Shown in pieces: positions 1 through 8,849 of a DNA stretch of 64,000 nt. The DNA lies in assembly GCF_003934165.1 (NCBI RefSeq), contig NZ_RKST01000020.1, positions 1 through 64,000 on the forward strand, in the 5' to 3' direction. Source of the stretch: Borborobacter arsenicus (GTDB taxonomy: Bacteria > Pseudomonadota > Alphaproteobacteria > Rhizobiales > Rhizobiaceae). Both the position numbers and the translations under genes were made by a program. Under the pieces are notes generated by a model, which saw only the letters and a list, made by a program, of their open reading frames with translations, was not told the DNA's origin and made no database searches. How positions within the stretch are numbered: the stretch's first letter is position 1; each line of letters opens with the position of its first letter.

Positions 1-141
1 ACAATCCCCATAGCGCCAGTCCTGCCCGCGGCCCCGTTCAATCCGGCTTGCAATGAGGTCCGACAGCCAACTCGGCCGCTCCGTCCTGCCCGCGGACCTC
101 ACAGAAGCCTCCAGATTCCGTTTTTGGGTGTTTTGTGATTC

Positions 142-173
142 AAGATGCTGGCTGGAGTGGAGGCCAGCATCTT
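142..173 (+). promoter_or_regulatory. Hairpin carrying the transposase ribosome-binding site in its loop
   Basis: A perfect 11-bp inverted repeat, AAGATGCTGGC (142-152) and GCCAGCATCTT (163-173), encloses a 10-base loop, TGGAGTGGAG. Its last base abuts the ATG at 174. The only purine-rich Shine-Dalgarno-like sequence ahead of this ATG lies in the loop and at the foot of the right arm. By inference the hairpin could limit translation of the transposase, for example on read-through transcripts, as in other IS elements with sequestered start sites. Confidence 0.55.
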
Positions 174-1121
174 ATGACAGCACCTCTTTCCAATGATCTA
201 CGCGAGCGGGTGGTGGCGGCAGTTCTTTCCGGCGAGAGCTGCCGCTCGGTCGCAGCCCGGTTCGGTGTCGCTGTGTCGTCGGCGGTGAAGTGGTCTCAAC
301 GCTACCGTTCGGGCGGATCTGTGGCACCCGGCAAGATGGGCGGGCATCGCAAGCGTATTCTGGCGCCGCATCGGGCGTTCATCGTGGAGCGGATCAACCA
401 GGTGCCGCATCTGACGCTGCATGGGCTGAAGGATGAACTGGCCGCGCGCGGGGTGAAAGTGTCCCACGACACGGTGTGGCAGTTCCTGCGTCGCGAGGGT
501 CTGCGGTTCAAAAAAACGCTGTTCGCTCTTGAGCAGGCCCGAGCCGACATTGCCCGCCGACGACAGCGCTGGCGTTCCTTCCAATCCGGCCTCGATCCGC
601 GCCGGCTGGTGTTCGTCGACGAGACCTGGATCAAAACCAGCATGGCTCCGCTGCGCGGATGGGGTCCGAAGGGCAAGCGTCTGCGCGGCTTCGCCCCCCA
701 TGGCCATTGGAAGACGCTCACCTTCCTCGGCGCGCTGCGCTGGGACCGGCTGACAGCCCCTTGCGTCTTCGATGGCCCGATCAACGGCCAGTGCTTCCGT
801 GCCTGGGTCGAGCAGCAACTCGTGCCCGTGCTCGAACCGGGCGACATCGTCGTCATGGACAATCTCGGCTCGCATAAATCGGCCGACGTCCGCAAGATGA
901 TAACGGCCGCTGGCGCAAGGCTCTGGTTCCTGCCGCCTTATTCGCCCGATCTCAACCCCATCGAGCAGACCTTCGCCAAAATCAAACACTGGATGCGCAT
1001 CGCTCAAAAGCGAACCATCGAAGAGACGTGGCGACACATCGGCCACCTCGTCTCAACCATCGAACCCCCAGAATGCACAAACTACATCCAAAACGCAGGA
1101 TATGCTTCTGTCAAAACCTGA
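174..1121 (+). CDS. IS630-family transposase
   Basis: DDE transposase of 315 residues that would cut and rejoin the ends of its IS. The N-terminal part (about residues 8-110) is a pair of helix-turn-helix segments ([17 protein letters not shown], then a winged-helix-like region). The catalytic core shows VFVDETW with Asp149, [10 protein letters not shown] with Asp229, and [12 protein letters not shown] with Glu264. The 34-residue gap between the last two is the DD34E spacing typical of IS630. An upstream ATG at 135 is in frame, but the start at 174 directly follows the SD-bearing hairpin and gives the usual family N-terminus. The frame is complete, so the element may be active. Confidence 0.93.
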   Translation: MTAPLSNDLRERVVAAVLSGESCRSVAARFGVAVSSAVKWSQRYRSGGSVAPGKMGGHRKRILAPHRAFIVERINQVPHLTLHGLKDELAARGVKVSHDTVWQFLRREGLRFKKTLFALEQARADIARRRQRWRSFQSGLDPRRLVFVDETWIKTSMAPLRGWGPKGKRLRGFAPHGHWKTLTFLGALRWDRLTAPCVFDGPINGQCFRAWVEQQLVPVLEPGDIVVMDNLGSHKSADVRKMITAAGARLWFLPPYSPDLNPIEQTFAKIKHWMRIAQKRTIEETWRHIGHLVSTIEPPECTNYIQNAGYASVKT

Positions 1122-1145
1122 AAGGCTCTAAAGCAGCCGATTGGG

Positions 1146-2405
1146 CTATTTGATGCCGGTTATCTCCTCGACCGCGGCCTGGGACTTCTTGAGTGCTTCT
1201 TCCGGCGACTCCGTTCCGGCGACAGCCTTGGAAAGCTCTATCCCGAACGCATTCTCGATCTCTGGCCATTTCGGATGACGCGGCCGCGGCGTCGAGGCCT
1301 CGATCGCTTCCATGAGCACCGGATAGTGCCGGAACTTTTCCTGGCTGGTCAGCCCGGTATCGGTGAAGACCGACTTACGCACGGGTGGGTTGCCGCGCTC
1401 GGCCGAGATCTTGATCTGCTCGGCTGAGGTCGCCCACAGCATGAAATCGAAAGCTTCCTGCTTGTTCTTGGCGGCGGCCATGATGCCCATTGTCCAGTGG
1501 CCGATTTCCGAGCTGCCCGGCTTTGTGCCGGCAGGGATCGGCGAGTAGGAGATCATGCCGACCATCTTCGACTGGCTCGGATCTTCGAAAGTCGCAACCC
1601 AGTTCGGCCAGTTGATCGAGGAGGCTGCGGTGCCTGCCGCCATGGCTTGACCGACCTCGTTGGCGTTGTAGCTCTCAACTCCCTTTGGCGAGACATCGCG
1701 CAAGGCCATGAAAGTCTTCATTGCCGCAGCGCCCTCGGGCGTGTCGATCGTCACTTTCGTCCGGTCCGCGTTGAACATGTCCGCTCCATAGGACCAGAAG
1801 ATTGGCATGAAATCAGCGACGACCGGGTTTCCCTGGCCGCCCCGGAAAACGTAACCGAAATAGCGGCCGCCGCCCTCTTCGGAGAGCGCCTTGGCTGCTT
1901 TCAGCACGTCGTCCCACGTTTTCGGTGCATCGACGCCGGCTTCCTTGAATTTGGCGGCGTCATAGAAGAACATCTGCGCGTTTCCAACATAGGGCAAGCA
2001 CACATAGGGCCCGGTGTCATAGGGATTGCGACAGATGGCCAGTGACTTCGACAGGAAGTCATCGTCCGGCCCTTCCAGCCCGGCGTTCTTGAAGTATGGG
2101 GTCAAATCCTCAAGGTGCGCGTTTTCCGCAAAGAACGGAATCCACGGATCGTCCATGAGTACGATGTCGAAGGCGCCTGATTTGGTCTGACCGGCGTTGG
2201 CTGCCTGCTCGAAGACGTTGCTATAGGGCGCCTGGACGATCTCGACCTTGGTGCCCTTCAGCTTCGCATAGTCGGCCGCGGCGGCCCTGAGGCCATCTCC
2301 CTCGCTTCCTGACGGAACGAGCACGGCTATATCGGCCCAGGCGTTCGCCACAACCAGTGACGACAGCGCGAAGGCGACAGAGAAAAGAAGTTTGTAAATC
2401 ATCAT
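1146..2405 (-). CDS. ABC transporter sugar-binding protein (family 1)
   Basis: Periplasmic solute-binding protein of about 419 residues, of the type serving CUT1 carbohydrate importers. It has a signal peptide (MMIYKLLFSVAFALSSLV, then ANAWA before the mature start at about residue 25) and family-1 features such as FDIVLMDDPWIPFF, LPYVGNAQMFFYD and GAFDFMLWA-like C-terminal segments. The ATG ATG start follows GGGAGAACT at a good distance; a longer frame to 2486 lacks this. No permease or ATPase gene accompanies it: the IS630 element follows immediately, so the rest of the transporter is either beyond the window edge or lost. The upstream SDR and IolG-like genes suggest a polyol or sugar-acid substrate (inference). 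Confidence 0.85.
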   Translation of the reverse strand: MMIYKLLFSVAFALSSLVVANAWADIAVLVPSGSEGDGLRAAAADYAKLKGTKVEIVQAPYSNVFEQAANAGQTKSGAFDIVLMDDPWIPFFAENAHLEDLTPYFKNAGLEGPDDDFLSKSLAICRNPYDTGPYVCLPYVGNAQMFFYDAAKFKEAGVDAPKTWDDVLKAAKALSEEGGGRYFGYVFRGGQGNPVVADFMPIFWSYGADMFNADRTKVTIDTPEGAAAMKTFMALRDVSPKGVESYNANEVGQAMAAGTAASSINWPNWVATFEDPSQSKMVGMISYSPIPAGTKPGSSEIGHWTMGIMAAAKNKQEAFDFMLWATSAEQIKISAERGNPPVRKSVFTDTGLTSQEKFRHYPVLMEAIEASTPRPRHPKWPEIENAFGIELSKAVAGTESPEEALKKSQAAVEEITGIK

Positions 2406-2804
2406 AGTTCTCCCTCCCCCCTCCCTGATCCACGACTGCCTCATTGGCGCGCCAGCAGCCGGGACCGGTGCCAGAGCCGCGTGCACAAAGTCCGGCCGTT
2501 CACGAAGCGCGCGAGCACTTCGTCGCAGTCGGCGACGTTTGAAGGGGGTGTGCGAACGGCGCAGAAGACCACTTGGACCGCCAAAACATCAATACCGCGG
2601 GCAGTTTGTGAGTCGCCACAACCCACATCTCCCGCAGGTGCACTGAGGCTCGATGCAACCTCCATTTTATCAGCTTGGCGGCTTCAGTTGAAGGGGAGGA
2701 AGACTCCCAGGCCACTGGCGAATTTGGCGCAATATGCGCTCGGCGACGAGGACACGGACGGTGAGGTGGCTCTCCGCTCTGTTCACTGCGGGATTAGACG
2801 CCCG
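2406..2804. other. Intergenic stretch, no gene recognised
   Basis: About 400 bases between the SDR stop and the start of the binding-protein gene. Short frames exist on both strands but none shows a recognisable family, a signal peptide or a good ribosome-binding site. The 3' end (2406-2430, read on the minus strand) carries the purine-rich SD of the binding-protein gene. It may hold that gene's promoter. Confidence 0.5.
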
Positions 2805-3599
2805 CTACTCTCCGATCACACCCGCAATGTTCTGGTCGTAATCGACGAGCGAGCCAGTCATGACGCCGGACTGCGGGCTCAACATGTAGGTGATCAGCCG
2901 TGCCAGTTGCGCCGGCTTCACAAGCTGTCCCATCGGCTGCGCGGCTTCAGCTCGTTCCAGCCAGTCGGCTGGCGCATTGTGGAATGTCGCCTGCACGATC
3001 GCCTCACCTTCGGTGTCCATCCAGCCTGGCAGCACCGCATTGCAGCGGATACGGTTTGCCCGATAGGAATTGGCGACATTCTTGGTCAGCGTCATCAGGG
3101 CACCTTTGCTGGTCGAATACGGCGTCAGGAACGACTGGCCGGCATGCGCCGACATCGACAGCACATTGACAATGGAGCCCGGTGCCTTGCGTCCGAGAAG
3201 ATGCGCGACAACGCCCTGCATCAGGAAAAACGGACCGCGCACATTGGTCGCAAAAATCTGGTCAAACAGATCTTCGCTGGTTTCGATCAAGGATCCGCGT
3301 GCCGATGTGGCTGCCGAGTTCACCAGCCCATTGATGGTACCGAAATGCCTGAGCGCCGTGTCGACTGCGCGCCTGCAATCAGCCACCTTGGCGACATCGG
3401 CGGCGATGAAGATGACGTCGATGCCTTTCTTCTTCAACACCGCCGCTGCACGCTCGCCCTTTTCTTGCGACCGCCCGACCAGCGCCAAGGCCTTGCAGCC
3501 TTCATCCGCCAGGGCTTCGGCAACTGCGAAACCAATGCCTTGCGCGCCTCCGGTTACGATGGCACGCGTCTCGGAATTCCGATTGTCCATTCCGCTCAC
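2805..3599 (-). CDS. Short-chain dehydrogenase/reductase
   Basis: NAD(P)-dependent oxidoreductase of the classical SDR family (264 residues, a normal length). It shows the cofactor loop TGGAQGIG near residues 16-23, an NSAA segment in place of the common NNAG, a Ser at the SMS position near residue 148 and the catalytic YSTSK. Its start overlaps the stop of the IolG-like gene by 4 bases, so the two are translationally coupled and probably act on the same polyol or its keto product. The substrate cannot be read from sequence. Confidence 0.88.
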   Translation of the reverse strand: MSGMDNRNSETRAIVTGGAQGIGFAVAEALADEGCKALALVGRSQEKGERAAAVLKKKGIDVIFIAADVAKVADCRRAVDTALRHFGTINGLVNSAATSARGSLIETSEDLFDQIFATNVRGPFFLMQGVVAHLLGRKAPGSIVNVLSMSAHAGQSFLTPYSTSKGALMTLTKNVANSYRANRIRCNAVLPGWMDTEGEAIVQATFHNAPADWLERAEAAQPMGQLVKPAQLARLITYMLSPQSGVMTGSLVDYDQNIAGVIGE

Positions 3600-4621
3600 G
3601 ACATTGGCCCCAGGTTCCGTTCAGCTGCCGTGTCGAGGCGGATGGCCTTGCGTTGCTTCACCGATTTCAGTGCGGCATCGGCCAGTTTGAGTGCGGCAAG
3701 TCCATCCTGGCCGCTCGGGCTGGTCTTCGTGCCGGCCGTCACCGCGGCAATGAAGGCGACGATCTCGTTGGCATAGGCATCAATGTAGCGGGTCATGAAG
3801 AAGTCGTGAAGAGGCGGTCGGGTGTAGCCTTTCTCGTTAGCGAGTTCGATCGACACCGGCCGCTGGTTTTCCGCCGCGATCATGCCCTTGGAGCCATGGA
3901 CTTCGATGCGCTGGTCGTAACCGTATGTTGCGCGACGCGAATTGGAGATCACGCACTGCTTGCCCGTCGCTGTCTCGAGGATGACGCTGGCGCTGTCGAA
4001 ATCGCCGGCCTCCCCGATTTTCTTATCGACGAGAACGGAAGCATGTGCGCTGACCGCGACCAGTTCCTCACCAAGCAGGAAGCGCGCCATGTCGAAGTCG
4101 TGGATGGTCATGTCGCGGAAGATACCGCCGGAACGAGCGACGTAATCGAGCGGCGGCGCACCAGGGTCACGGGACGTAATCGTAACCATTTCAACCGCGC
4201 CGATGGCACCCTCGTCGATCGCCTTGCGCACGGCGGCGAAATGCGGGTCGAAGCGGCGGTTGAAGCCGACCATCAACGCGGCCCTGGTCTTGTCGACCAC
4301 GGCAAGGCACTTTTCGACGCGCTTCACGTCAAGATCGATGGGCTTCTCGCAAAAAATCGCCTTTCCTGCCCTCGCGAAGCGCTCAATTAGGTCGGCGTGC
4401 GTATCCGTCGGCGTGCAAATGACCACGGCGTCGATGTCGGAGGCCCTTTCCATGGCCTCAATCGTCCGGACCTCGGCACCATAGGCGGCTGAAATCTCCT
4501 TCGCAGCCTTTTCAAAGGTGTCGGCGACGGCGACCAGACGCCCTTGTGTATTGGACCCTACGGCTTGGGCGTGCACCTTGCCGATACGGCCGGCGCCAAG
4601 CAGGCCAAAGCGAACTGTCAT
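3596..4621 (-). CDS. iolG: Inositol 2-dehydrogenase-like oxidoreductase (Gfo/Idh/MocA)
   Basis: Gfo/Idh/MocA family dehydrogenase of 341 residues, closest in feel to myo-inositol 2-dehydrogenase, which oxidises inositol to scyllo-inosose with NAD+. It shows the Rossmann motif GAGRIG near the N-terminus, the family Lys in CEKPID near residue 95, and the DMTIHDFDMARF segment with the catalytic His near 175. First gene of a minus-strand run with the SDR and binding protein. The family contains many paralogues for other cyclitols and sugars, so the gene symbol is a best guess. A 6-bp inverted repeat (ACTTCT, 8 bases, AGAAGT; 4631-4650) lies just upstream and could be an operator. Confidence 0.78.
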   Translation of the reverse strand: MTVRFGLLGAGRIGKVHAQAVGSNTQGRLVAVADTFEKAAKEISAAYGAEVRTIEAMERASDIDAVVICTPTDTHADLIERFARAGKAIFCEKPIDLDVKRVEKCLAVVDKTRAALMVGFNRRFDPHFAAVRKAIDEGAIGAVEMVTITSRDPGAPPLDYVARSGGIFRDMTIHDFDMARFLLGEELVAVSAHASVLVDKKIGEAGDFDSASVILETATGKQCVISNSRRATYGYDQRIEVHGSKGMIAAENQRPVSIELANEKGYTRPPLHDFFMTRYIDAYANEIVAFIAAVTAGTKTSPSGQDGLAALKLADAALKSVKQRKAIRLDTAAERNLGPMS

Positions 4622-5057
4622 GACACCCTCACTTCTGATTTCTTAGAAGTTTCCATTTTGACTTGTACCACCGGCCGCCAGCAGTTGCGACGAGCCCTGC
4701 AGCCCAACGGCAATTCGGAATCGGATCAGGATGAAATGGCTAGCTTTAATGGCTACCGATCCAGCAGCGCGCCGGCGCATCTATGAAACTGGGCATTACG
4801 ACCGGAGGCTGTTCCTGCAGTTCTTTCAATGCGGGCGCCTGGCCCCTCGCCCCAGCGTTCCTGCGTGATCGGGATGTCGACCACGCCCGAGCGGGAAGCG
4901 CGCCGACGGTCACGAGCTTCTGGTCCACTTACGCGAGGAGATCGTATTGTCTTCAATCGCGACGCCCTGAACGAACTGATCCACCGACGTCCTCCACGCT
5001 ATCGGTCGAAAGCTTGTATGATGGTCTGCGAGCTCTCGACCGTGAAGCCTGACTCGA
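4622..5057. other. Divergent promoter region between iolG-like gene and bioR
   Basis: About 440 bases without a convincing gene. It should hold the promoter of the minus-strand polyol genes and that of bioR. The only structures noticed are the ACTTCT/AGAAGT inverted repeat (4631-4650) next to the iolG start and the BioR box at its right edge. The bioR reading frame stays open back to 4829, but that extension has no family character. Confidence 0.5.
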
Positions 5058-5067
5058 TTATCTATAA
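5058..5067 (+). promoter_or_regulatory. BioR box ahead of bioR
   Basis: TTATCTATAA is an exact match to the BioR palindrome described for alphaproteobacteria (TTATMKATAA). It ends only 4 bases before the ATG at 5072, so bound BioR would cover the start region and autorepress. The placement also implies a leaderless or very short mRNA leader, or an alternative start. Confidence 0.8.
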
Positions 5068-5071
5068 AATC

Positions 5072-5695
5072 ATGACCACAGCCAAAGCCGATACGATCGC
5101 CGTCCAGATCAGCAAAATGCTTGCCGAACGGATCATCTCCGGTGCGATCGAGGCTGGCGCGAAGCTGCGACAAGATCATATTGCCAAGGAGTTCGGCGCG
5201 AGCCACGTACCGGTGCGAGAAGCATTCCGGCGACTGGAATCGCAAGGGCTTGTCGTCAGCGAACCACGCCAGGGGGTGCGTGTTGCGGGGTTCAGCGTCG
5301 AAGAAGTCAAGGAAGTGGCCGAGATGCGCGCAGCACTTGAAGTGCTGGCGCTGCGCAACGCTGCACCCCATCTGACCAAAGCCATTCTTGACCAGGCAGA
5401 GGATGCCACCAGGGCGGGAGACAGGGCAGGCGAAGTTGAGGCCTGGGAAGAAACCAACCGTCAGTTCCATCGCCTCATTCTTGCCCCCTGCGCCATGCCG
5501 CGCCTGCTCAAGGCCATCGACGATCTGCACACGGCAAGCGCCCGTTTCCTGTTCTCGGGATGGCGTGCGGAATGGGAAGCGCCGACTGACCGTGACCATC
5601 GGGCGATCCTTGCCGCGCTGCGCGCCGGGCAAGTGGAGGCTGCCGCCTCGGTGCTGTTCAGGCATGTCCAGTGGATCGGCCAAAAACCCCGGTAA
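5072..5695 (+). CDS. bioR: GntR-family biotin regulator BioR
   Basis: GntR/FadR-type repressor of about 207 residues. The N-terminal winged HTH (about residues 5-70) reads ISGAIEAGAKLRQDHIAKEF, then VPVREAFRRLESQGLV; an all-helical FCD effector domain follows. BioR represses biotin synthesis and uptake genes in Rhizobiales. The identification rests on the adjacent bioY and on the TTATCTATAA box ahead of its own start plus a near-copy before bioY. The chosen ATG fits the family N-terminus; the frame is open further upstream but that extension looks noncoding and would place the operator inside the gene. Confidence 0.85.
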   Translation: MTTAKADTIAVQISKMLAERIISGAIEAGAKLRQDHIAKEFGASHVPVREAFRRLESQGLVVSEPRQGVRVAGFSVEEVKEVAEMRAALEVLALRNAAPHLTKAILDQAEDATRAGDRAGEVEAWEETNRQFHRLILAPCAMPRLLKAIDDLHTASARFLFSGWRAEWEAPTDRDHRAILAALRAGQVEAAASVLFRHVQWIGQKPR

Positions 5696-5801
5696 TTCGG
5701 CCTTTTGCGGCGCAATGAGATTCGCGGAAGGGGCACATTCGCCAATGCCTCTTGCCAACTGCGTTGTCCTGTGGGAATTATTTAGCGATAGAATCTTGAA
5801 A

Positions 5802-5811
5802 TTATCAATAA
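5802..5811 (+). promoter_or_regulatory. BioR-like box ahead of bioY
   Basis: TTATCAATAA differs by one base from the exact box before bioR. It lies 18 bases upstream of the bioY ATG in an AT-rich stretch, where a repressor would block transcription of bioY and the overlapping DUF1284 gene. Confidence 0.6.
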
Positions 5812-5829
5812 TATTTCCGGGAGATTTGC

Positions 5830-6420
5830 ATGCCCACTGCCACCAGTTCAACCATTGAACCCGTTTTCAGTCCTCTCGATCTTCGCGGCCGGCCGCTGAC
5901 GTGGCAGGTTGGCGCTGTCGTTCTCGGCACCTTATTTCTCGCCCTGTCCTCCTACATCCAAGTGCCGATGGTGCCGGTGCCCATCACCATGCAGACCTTC
6001 GCCGTCACGATGGTCGGTGCGCTCTATGGCTGGCGGCTGGGCGGCATCACGATAACTGCCTGGCTCATTGAAGGCGCTCTTGGTATGCCCGTGCTGGCTG
6101 GAGGGGCGGCGGGCGCACACCACTTCGCCGGTCCGACCGGCGGCTATCTGTTCGCATTCCCTGTTGCGGGTGCACTCATGGGCTGGTTGGCCGAGCGCGG
6201 CTGGAACGGAAACCGGGTGGTTCTGGCCTTCCTCGGCATGCTCATGAGCAACGCCCTTTGCCTGGCCCTCGGCGCCGCCTGGCTGGCGGCCATGATCGGG
6301 GCCGAACAGGCGATCGTGCACGGTGTAATGCCCTTCATCGTCGGCGGGGTCCTCAAGTCAGCGCTTGGCGCGGCCGTGCTCAGGCTTCTCTCGCGCGGCA
6401 AGATGCACCCGACTGAATGA
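5830..6420 (+). CDS. bioY: Biotin transporter S-component BioY
   Basis: Integral membrane biotin-binding component of the ECF-type uptake system, 196 residues with about six hydrophobic segments. Family hallmarks are the VPMVPVPITMQTFAVTMVGAL segment near residues 40-60 and the GPTGGYLFAFP loop near 100. It is preceded by GGGAG at a proper distance. No bioM or bioN energising genes are adjacent, so it either works alone or shares modules encoded elsewhere, both known for BioY proteins. Confidence 0.93.
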   Translation: MPTATSSTIEPVFSPLDLRGRPLTWQVGAVVLGTLFLALSSYIQVPMVPVPITMQTFAVTMVGALYGWRLGGITITAWLIEGALGMPVLAGGAAGAHHFAGPTGGYLFAFPVAGALMGWLAERGWNGNRVVLAFLGMLMSNALCLALGAAWLAAMIGAEQAIVHGVMPFIVGGVLKSALGAAVLRLLSRGKMHPTE

Positions 6421-6842
6421 CGATTCGTCTCCGGCCGCACCATTTGCTTTGCCTGCTGACCTATGTGGGCAAGGGCTATAGCCCCGCGTTCACAGCCAAT
6501 TACGATGTGATCGCGGAGCGAGTAGCCCGCGGCGAGGACATTCTGATCGTGTCCGGTCCCGACGATATTTGCGCACCGCTTCTCAATGACGCCGACCCGC
6601 ATTGCGTATGCGAAAGCGTCACCGAACGCGATCGCCTCGCGGTTCGGGATGTGAGCGCGCTGCTGGCCGTTCCAGTTGGGGACGGGCAAAAAATGGTGCT
6701 CGACGCAGCTTTTCTCTGGCGGATTCGTGAAGCGTTTTCAGCCGGCAAGGTGCGTAACGCATGCGTCGGCTGCCAGTGGTATGATCTGTGCAGCTCAATC
6801 GCGACAGACGGCTATCGCGGTGCCGTCCTTAAAGACTATTAG
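6417..6842 (+). CDS. DUF1284 family protein
   Basis: Small soluble protein of 141 residues with the DUF1284 signature RPHHLLCLLTYVGKGYSPAF at the N-terminus, followed by GPDDICAPL, a HCVCES segment and a C-terminal CVGCQWYDLC. The Cys/His-rich pattern suggests metal or Fe-S binding (inference). It overlaps the bioY stop by 4 bases, so it is co-translated with bioY and presumably under BioR control. Its biochemical role is unknown. Confidence 0.85.
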   Translation: MTIRLRPHHLLCLLTYVGKGYSPAFTANYDVIAERVARGEDILIVSGPDDICAPLLNDADPHCVCESVTERDRLAVRDVSALLAVPVGDGQKMVLDAAFLWRIREAFSAGKVRNACVGCQWYDLCSSIATDGYRGAVLKDY

Positions 6843-7406
6843 GGAGAATATCTGCAAGTCAGGCTTTCTGTGAGGCGTACGCCCATGCCAACCGTATATC
6901 AGGCAAAGGGTAACGCACCGCGCGGATGATGACGAAGCCGTTTCGCCGTCCTGGTCGGCGATAGCCGTCCCAACTGTCTGGTGAACAGCACAAAGCCCAG
7001 CCGTTCCCCCACATCCGGATGAGATGAGTTACCGTCAGCTGAGTCAGATGCAGCCTTGCAGCCGCCCCCAAGACGATCAGGGCACGTGTCACCTCCAGGT
7101 GACGATGAGACAATGATGCATCACCTTTCCGCTGGAGTGTCCCGTTCCTGAGATGGCGGACGCCACCGAAGGGAAAATCTCAGGCGGTCCGTCTCTTGCC
7201 CAAACAGTGATCTATGGGTCGCGGATTGCCCGCGATCTCTGCCATTACAACAATCAACTCTTCGATCCTGAACTGCACGCCCGCCAGCGCCGACCCCGCC
7301 AGCTTGACAATACCCAATCGCCATAGCGAACGTAGTCTGACGCCACAGCAACGCTCGCGGCAGCAGCGACAAAAGAGATTGGCGCGTTGGATCGTTTTCC
7401 CTCCTC
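6843..7406. other. Intergenic stretch, no gene recognised
   Basis: About 560 bases between convergent genes (DUF1284 and the aldehyde dehydrogenase). Minus-strand frames of 83-84 codons exist, but no domain, SD or homologous segment could be seen. It may hold transcription ends or decayed sequence. Confidence 0.45.
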
Positions 7407-8834
7407 TTACCCGTGCGCGATCATCACGTGGCGAACGGTCGTATAATCTTCCAGCGCATAGAGCGACATGTCCTTGCCGTAACCCGACTGCTTGAGGCCG
7501 CCATGCGGCATCTCGTTCACCAGCATGAAGTGCGTGTTGATCCAGGTGCATCCATATTGCAGACGGGCGGCAGTGGACATGGCTCGCGAGACATCCTTGG
7601 TCCAAACCGAGGAGGCGAGGCCGTAGTCACTGTCGTTGGCCCAGTTCACCGCCTCGTCAACATCGGAGAAGCAAGTGACGGAAACCACCGGGCCAAAAAC
7701 TTCGCGGCGCACGATCTCGTCATCCTGCAGCGCACCGGCGACGACCGTGGGCTGGTAGAAGAAGCCAGACCCTTCGCCTGGCTTGCCGCCTGTCGTGATC
7801 TCGATGTGCTTCAGTTCGGCCGCGCGCTCCACGAAGGAGGCAACGCGGTCGCGCTGGCGGCGCGAGATCAGCGGGCCGATTTCGTTTTCGGTATCGTCGG
7901 GCCGGTTGTATCTTATGGTTGACACGGCAGACGACAGGTCCGCGACCAGCTTGTCGTAGATTTTCCTGCCGGCATAGATGCGGCAGGCCGCCGTGCAGTC
8001 CTGACCGGCATTGTAGTAGCCGAAGGCGCGCAGGCCGCTCACGACCGCAGCAAGGTCGGCATCGTCAAACACGATGACCGGCGCCTTGCCGCCGAGTTCC
8101 AGATGCGTGCGCTTCACCGATTTGGCGGCGGCCTGCAACACCTTCTTGCCGGTGGCGACGTCGCCGGTGATCGAGATCATGTTGATCTTGGGGTGGTTGA
8201 TCAGAGGACTGCCGACGCTTTCGCCACGTCCGAGGACGACATTGACCACACCTTCCGGCAGGATCTCGGTCAGGATGCGTGCCAGTTTCAGCGCTGTCAG
8301 CGGCGTCTGTTCGGACGGCTTGAACACCACCGTGTTGCCACCGGCGATGGCCGGCGCTAGCTTCCAGGCCATCATCATCAGGGGATAGTTCCACGGTGCG
8401 ATGGAAGCAACGATGCCGATGGGGTCGCGCCGGACCATTGAGGTATGGCCGGGCAGGTATTCGCCGGCCACTTGGCCGGGCATGGTGCGCACCGCGCCGG
8501 CAAAGAACCGGTAGCAGTCGACGATTGCGGGGATCTCGTCGTTGAGGACGGCATTGATAGGCTTGCCGCAGTTCAATGCCTCAAGTTTCGCAAACGCCTC
8601 GGCTTCAGCTTCGATGCGGTCGGCGATCTGCAAGAGGTATCCGGCGCGCTGGCCCGGTGTGGTGCGCGACCAGAAGGCAAATGCATTTTCGGCGGCCGCG
8701 ACGGCCGCGTCGATCTGTGCGGCGCTGGCTTCAGGAAGGTTGAAAATTGTTTCGCCGGTCCTCGGGTTCAGAATCGGCTCCTCGGCTTCGGTGCCTTTCT
8801 GGAATTTCGCGCCGATCAGCATCTCGGTGTGCAT
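7407..8834 (-). CDS. patD: Gamma-aminobutyraldehyde dehydrogenase (PatD/YdcW-like)
   Basis: NAD-dependent aldehyde dehydrogenase of 475 residues. Visible are the APWNYPL catalytic-Asn segment near residue 150, the NAD-binding [13 protein letters not shown] region, the general base in [10 protein letters not shown], and the nucleophile Cys in [14 protein letters not shown] near 280. It oxidises 4-aminobutanal from putrescine to GABA in the assigned subfamily. The GQDCTA context and its place as last gene of a polyamine-type ABC operon match E. coli ydcSTUVW. A betaine-aldehyde or other aminoaldehyde preference cannot be excluded. Confidence 0.82.
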   Translation of the reverse strand: MHTEMLIGAKFQKGTEAEEPILNPRTGETIFNLPEASAAQIDAAVAAAENAFAFWSRTTPGQRAGYLLQIADRIEAEAEAFAKLEALNCGKPINAVLNDEIPAIVDCYRFFAGAVRTMPGQVAGEYLPGHTSMVRRDPIGIVASIAPWNYPLMMMAWKLAPAIAGGNTVVFKPSEQTPLTALKLARILTEILPEGVVNVVLGRGESVGSPLINHPKINMISITGDVATGKKVLQAAAKSVKRTHLELGGKAPVIVFDDADLAAVVSGLRAFGYYNAGQDCTAACRIYAGRKIYDKLVADLSSAVSTIRYNRPDDTENEIGPLISRRQRDRVASFVERAAELKHIEITTGGKPGEGSGFFYQPTVVAGALQDDEIVRREVFGPVVSVTCFSDVDEAVNWANDSDYGLASSVWTKDVSRAMSTAARLQYGCTWINTHFMLVNEMPHGGLKQSGYGKDMSLYALEDYTTVRHVMIAHG

Positions 8835-8849
8835 GGAACTCTCCTTTGA

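Larger units (their letters stand above)
101..1121 (+). mobile_element. IS630-family insertion sequence (ends tentative)
   Basis: The element is defined by its intact IS630-type transposase. Imperfect inverted ends can be aligned: ACAGAAGC at 101-108 answers GCTTCTGT at 1104-1111, and inward of these both ends carry a CGTTTT..GG.TGT..TTTGTG pattern (about 120-137, and the complement of about 1073-1095). No TA target duplication was recognised, and the transposase stop codon lies slightly outside the inferred right end, so the exact boundaries are uncertain. It sits 24 bases beyond the stop of the next gene, a sugar-binding protein on the other strand. Confidence 0.65.

Noticed and set aside
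198-1046. 282-codon frame antisense to the transposase
   Set aside because: It mirrors the IS630 transposase, which has a full DDE motif and correct start.
2481-3776. 431-codon plus-strand frame
   Set aside because: Antisense to the SDR gene and beyond; no recognisable domain, while the minus strand encodes clear families.
4910-5851. 313-codon minus-strand frame over bioR
   Set aside because: Shadow of bioR; the plus strand has the GntR fold and BioR operators.
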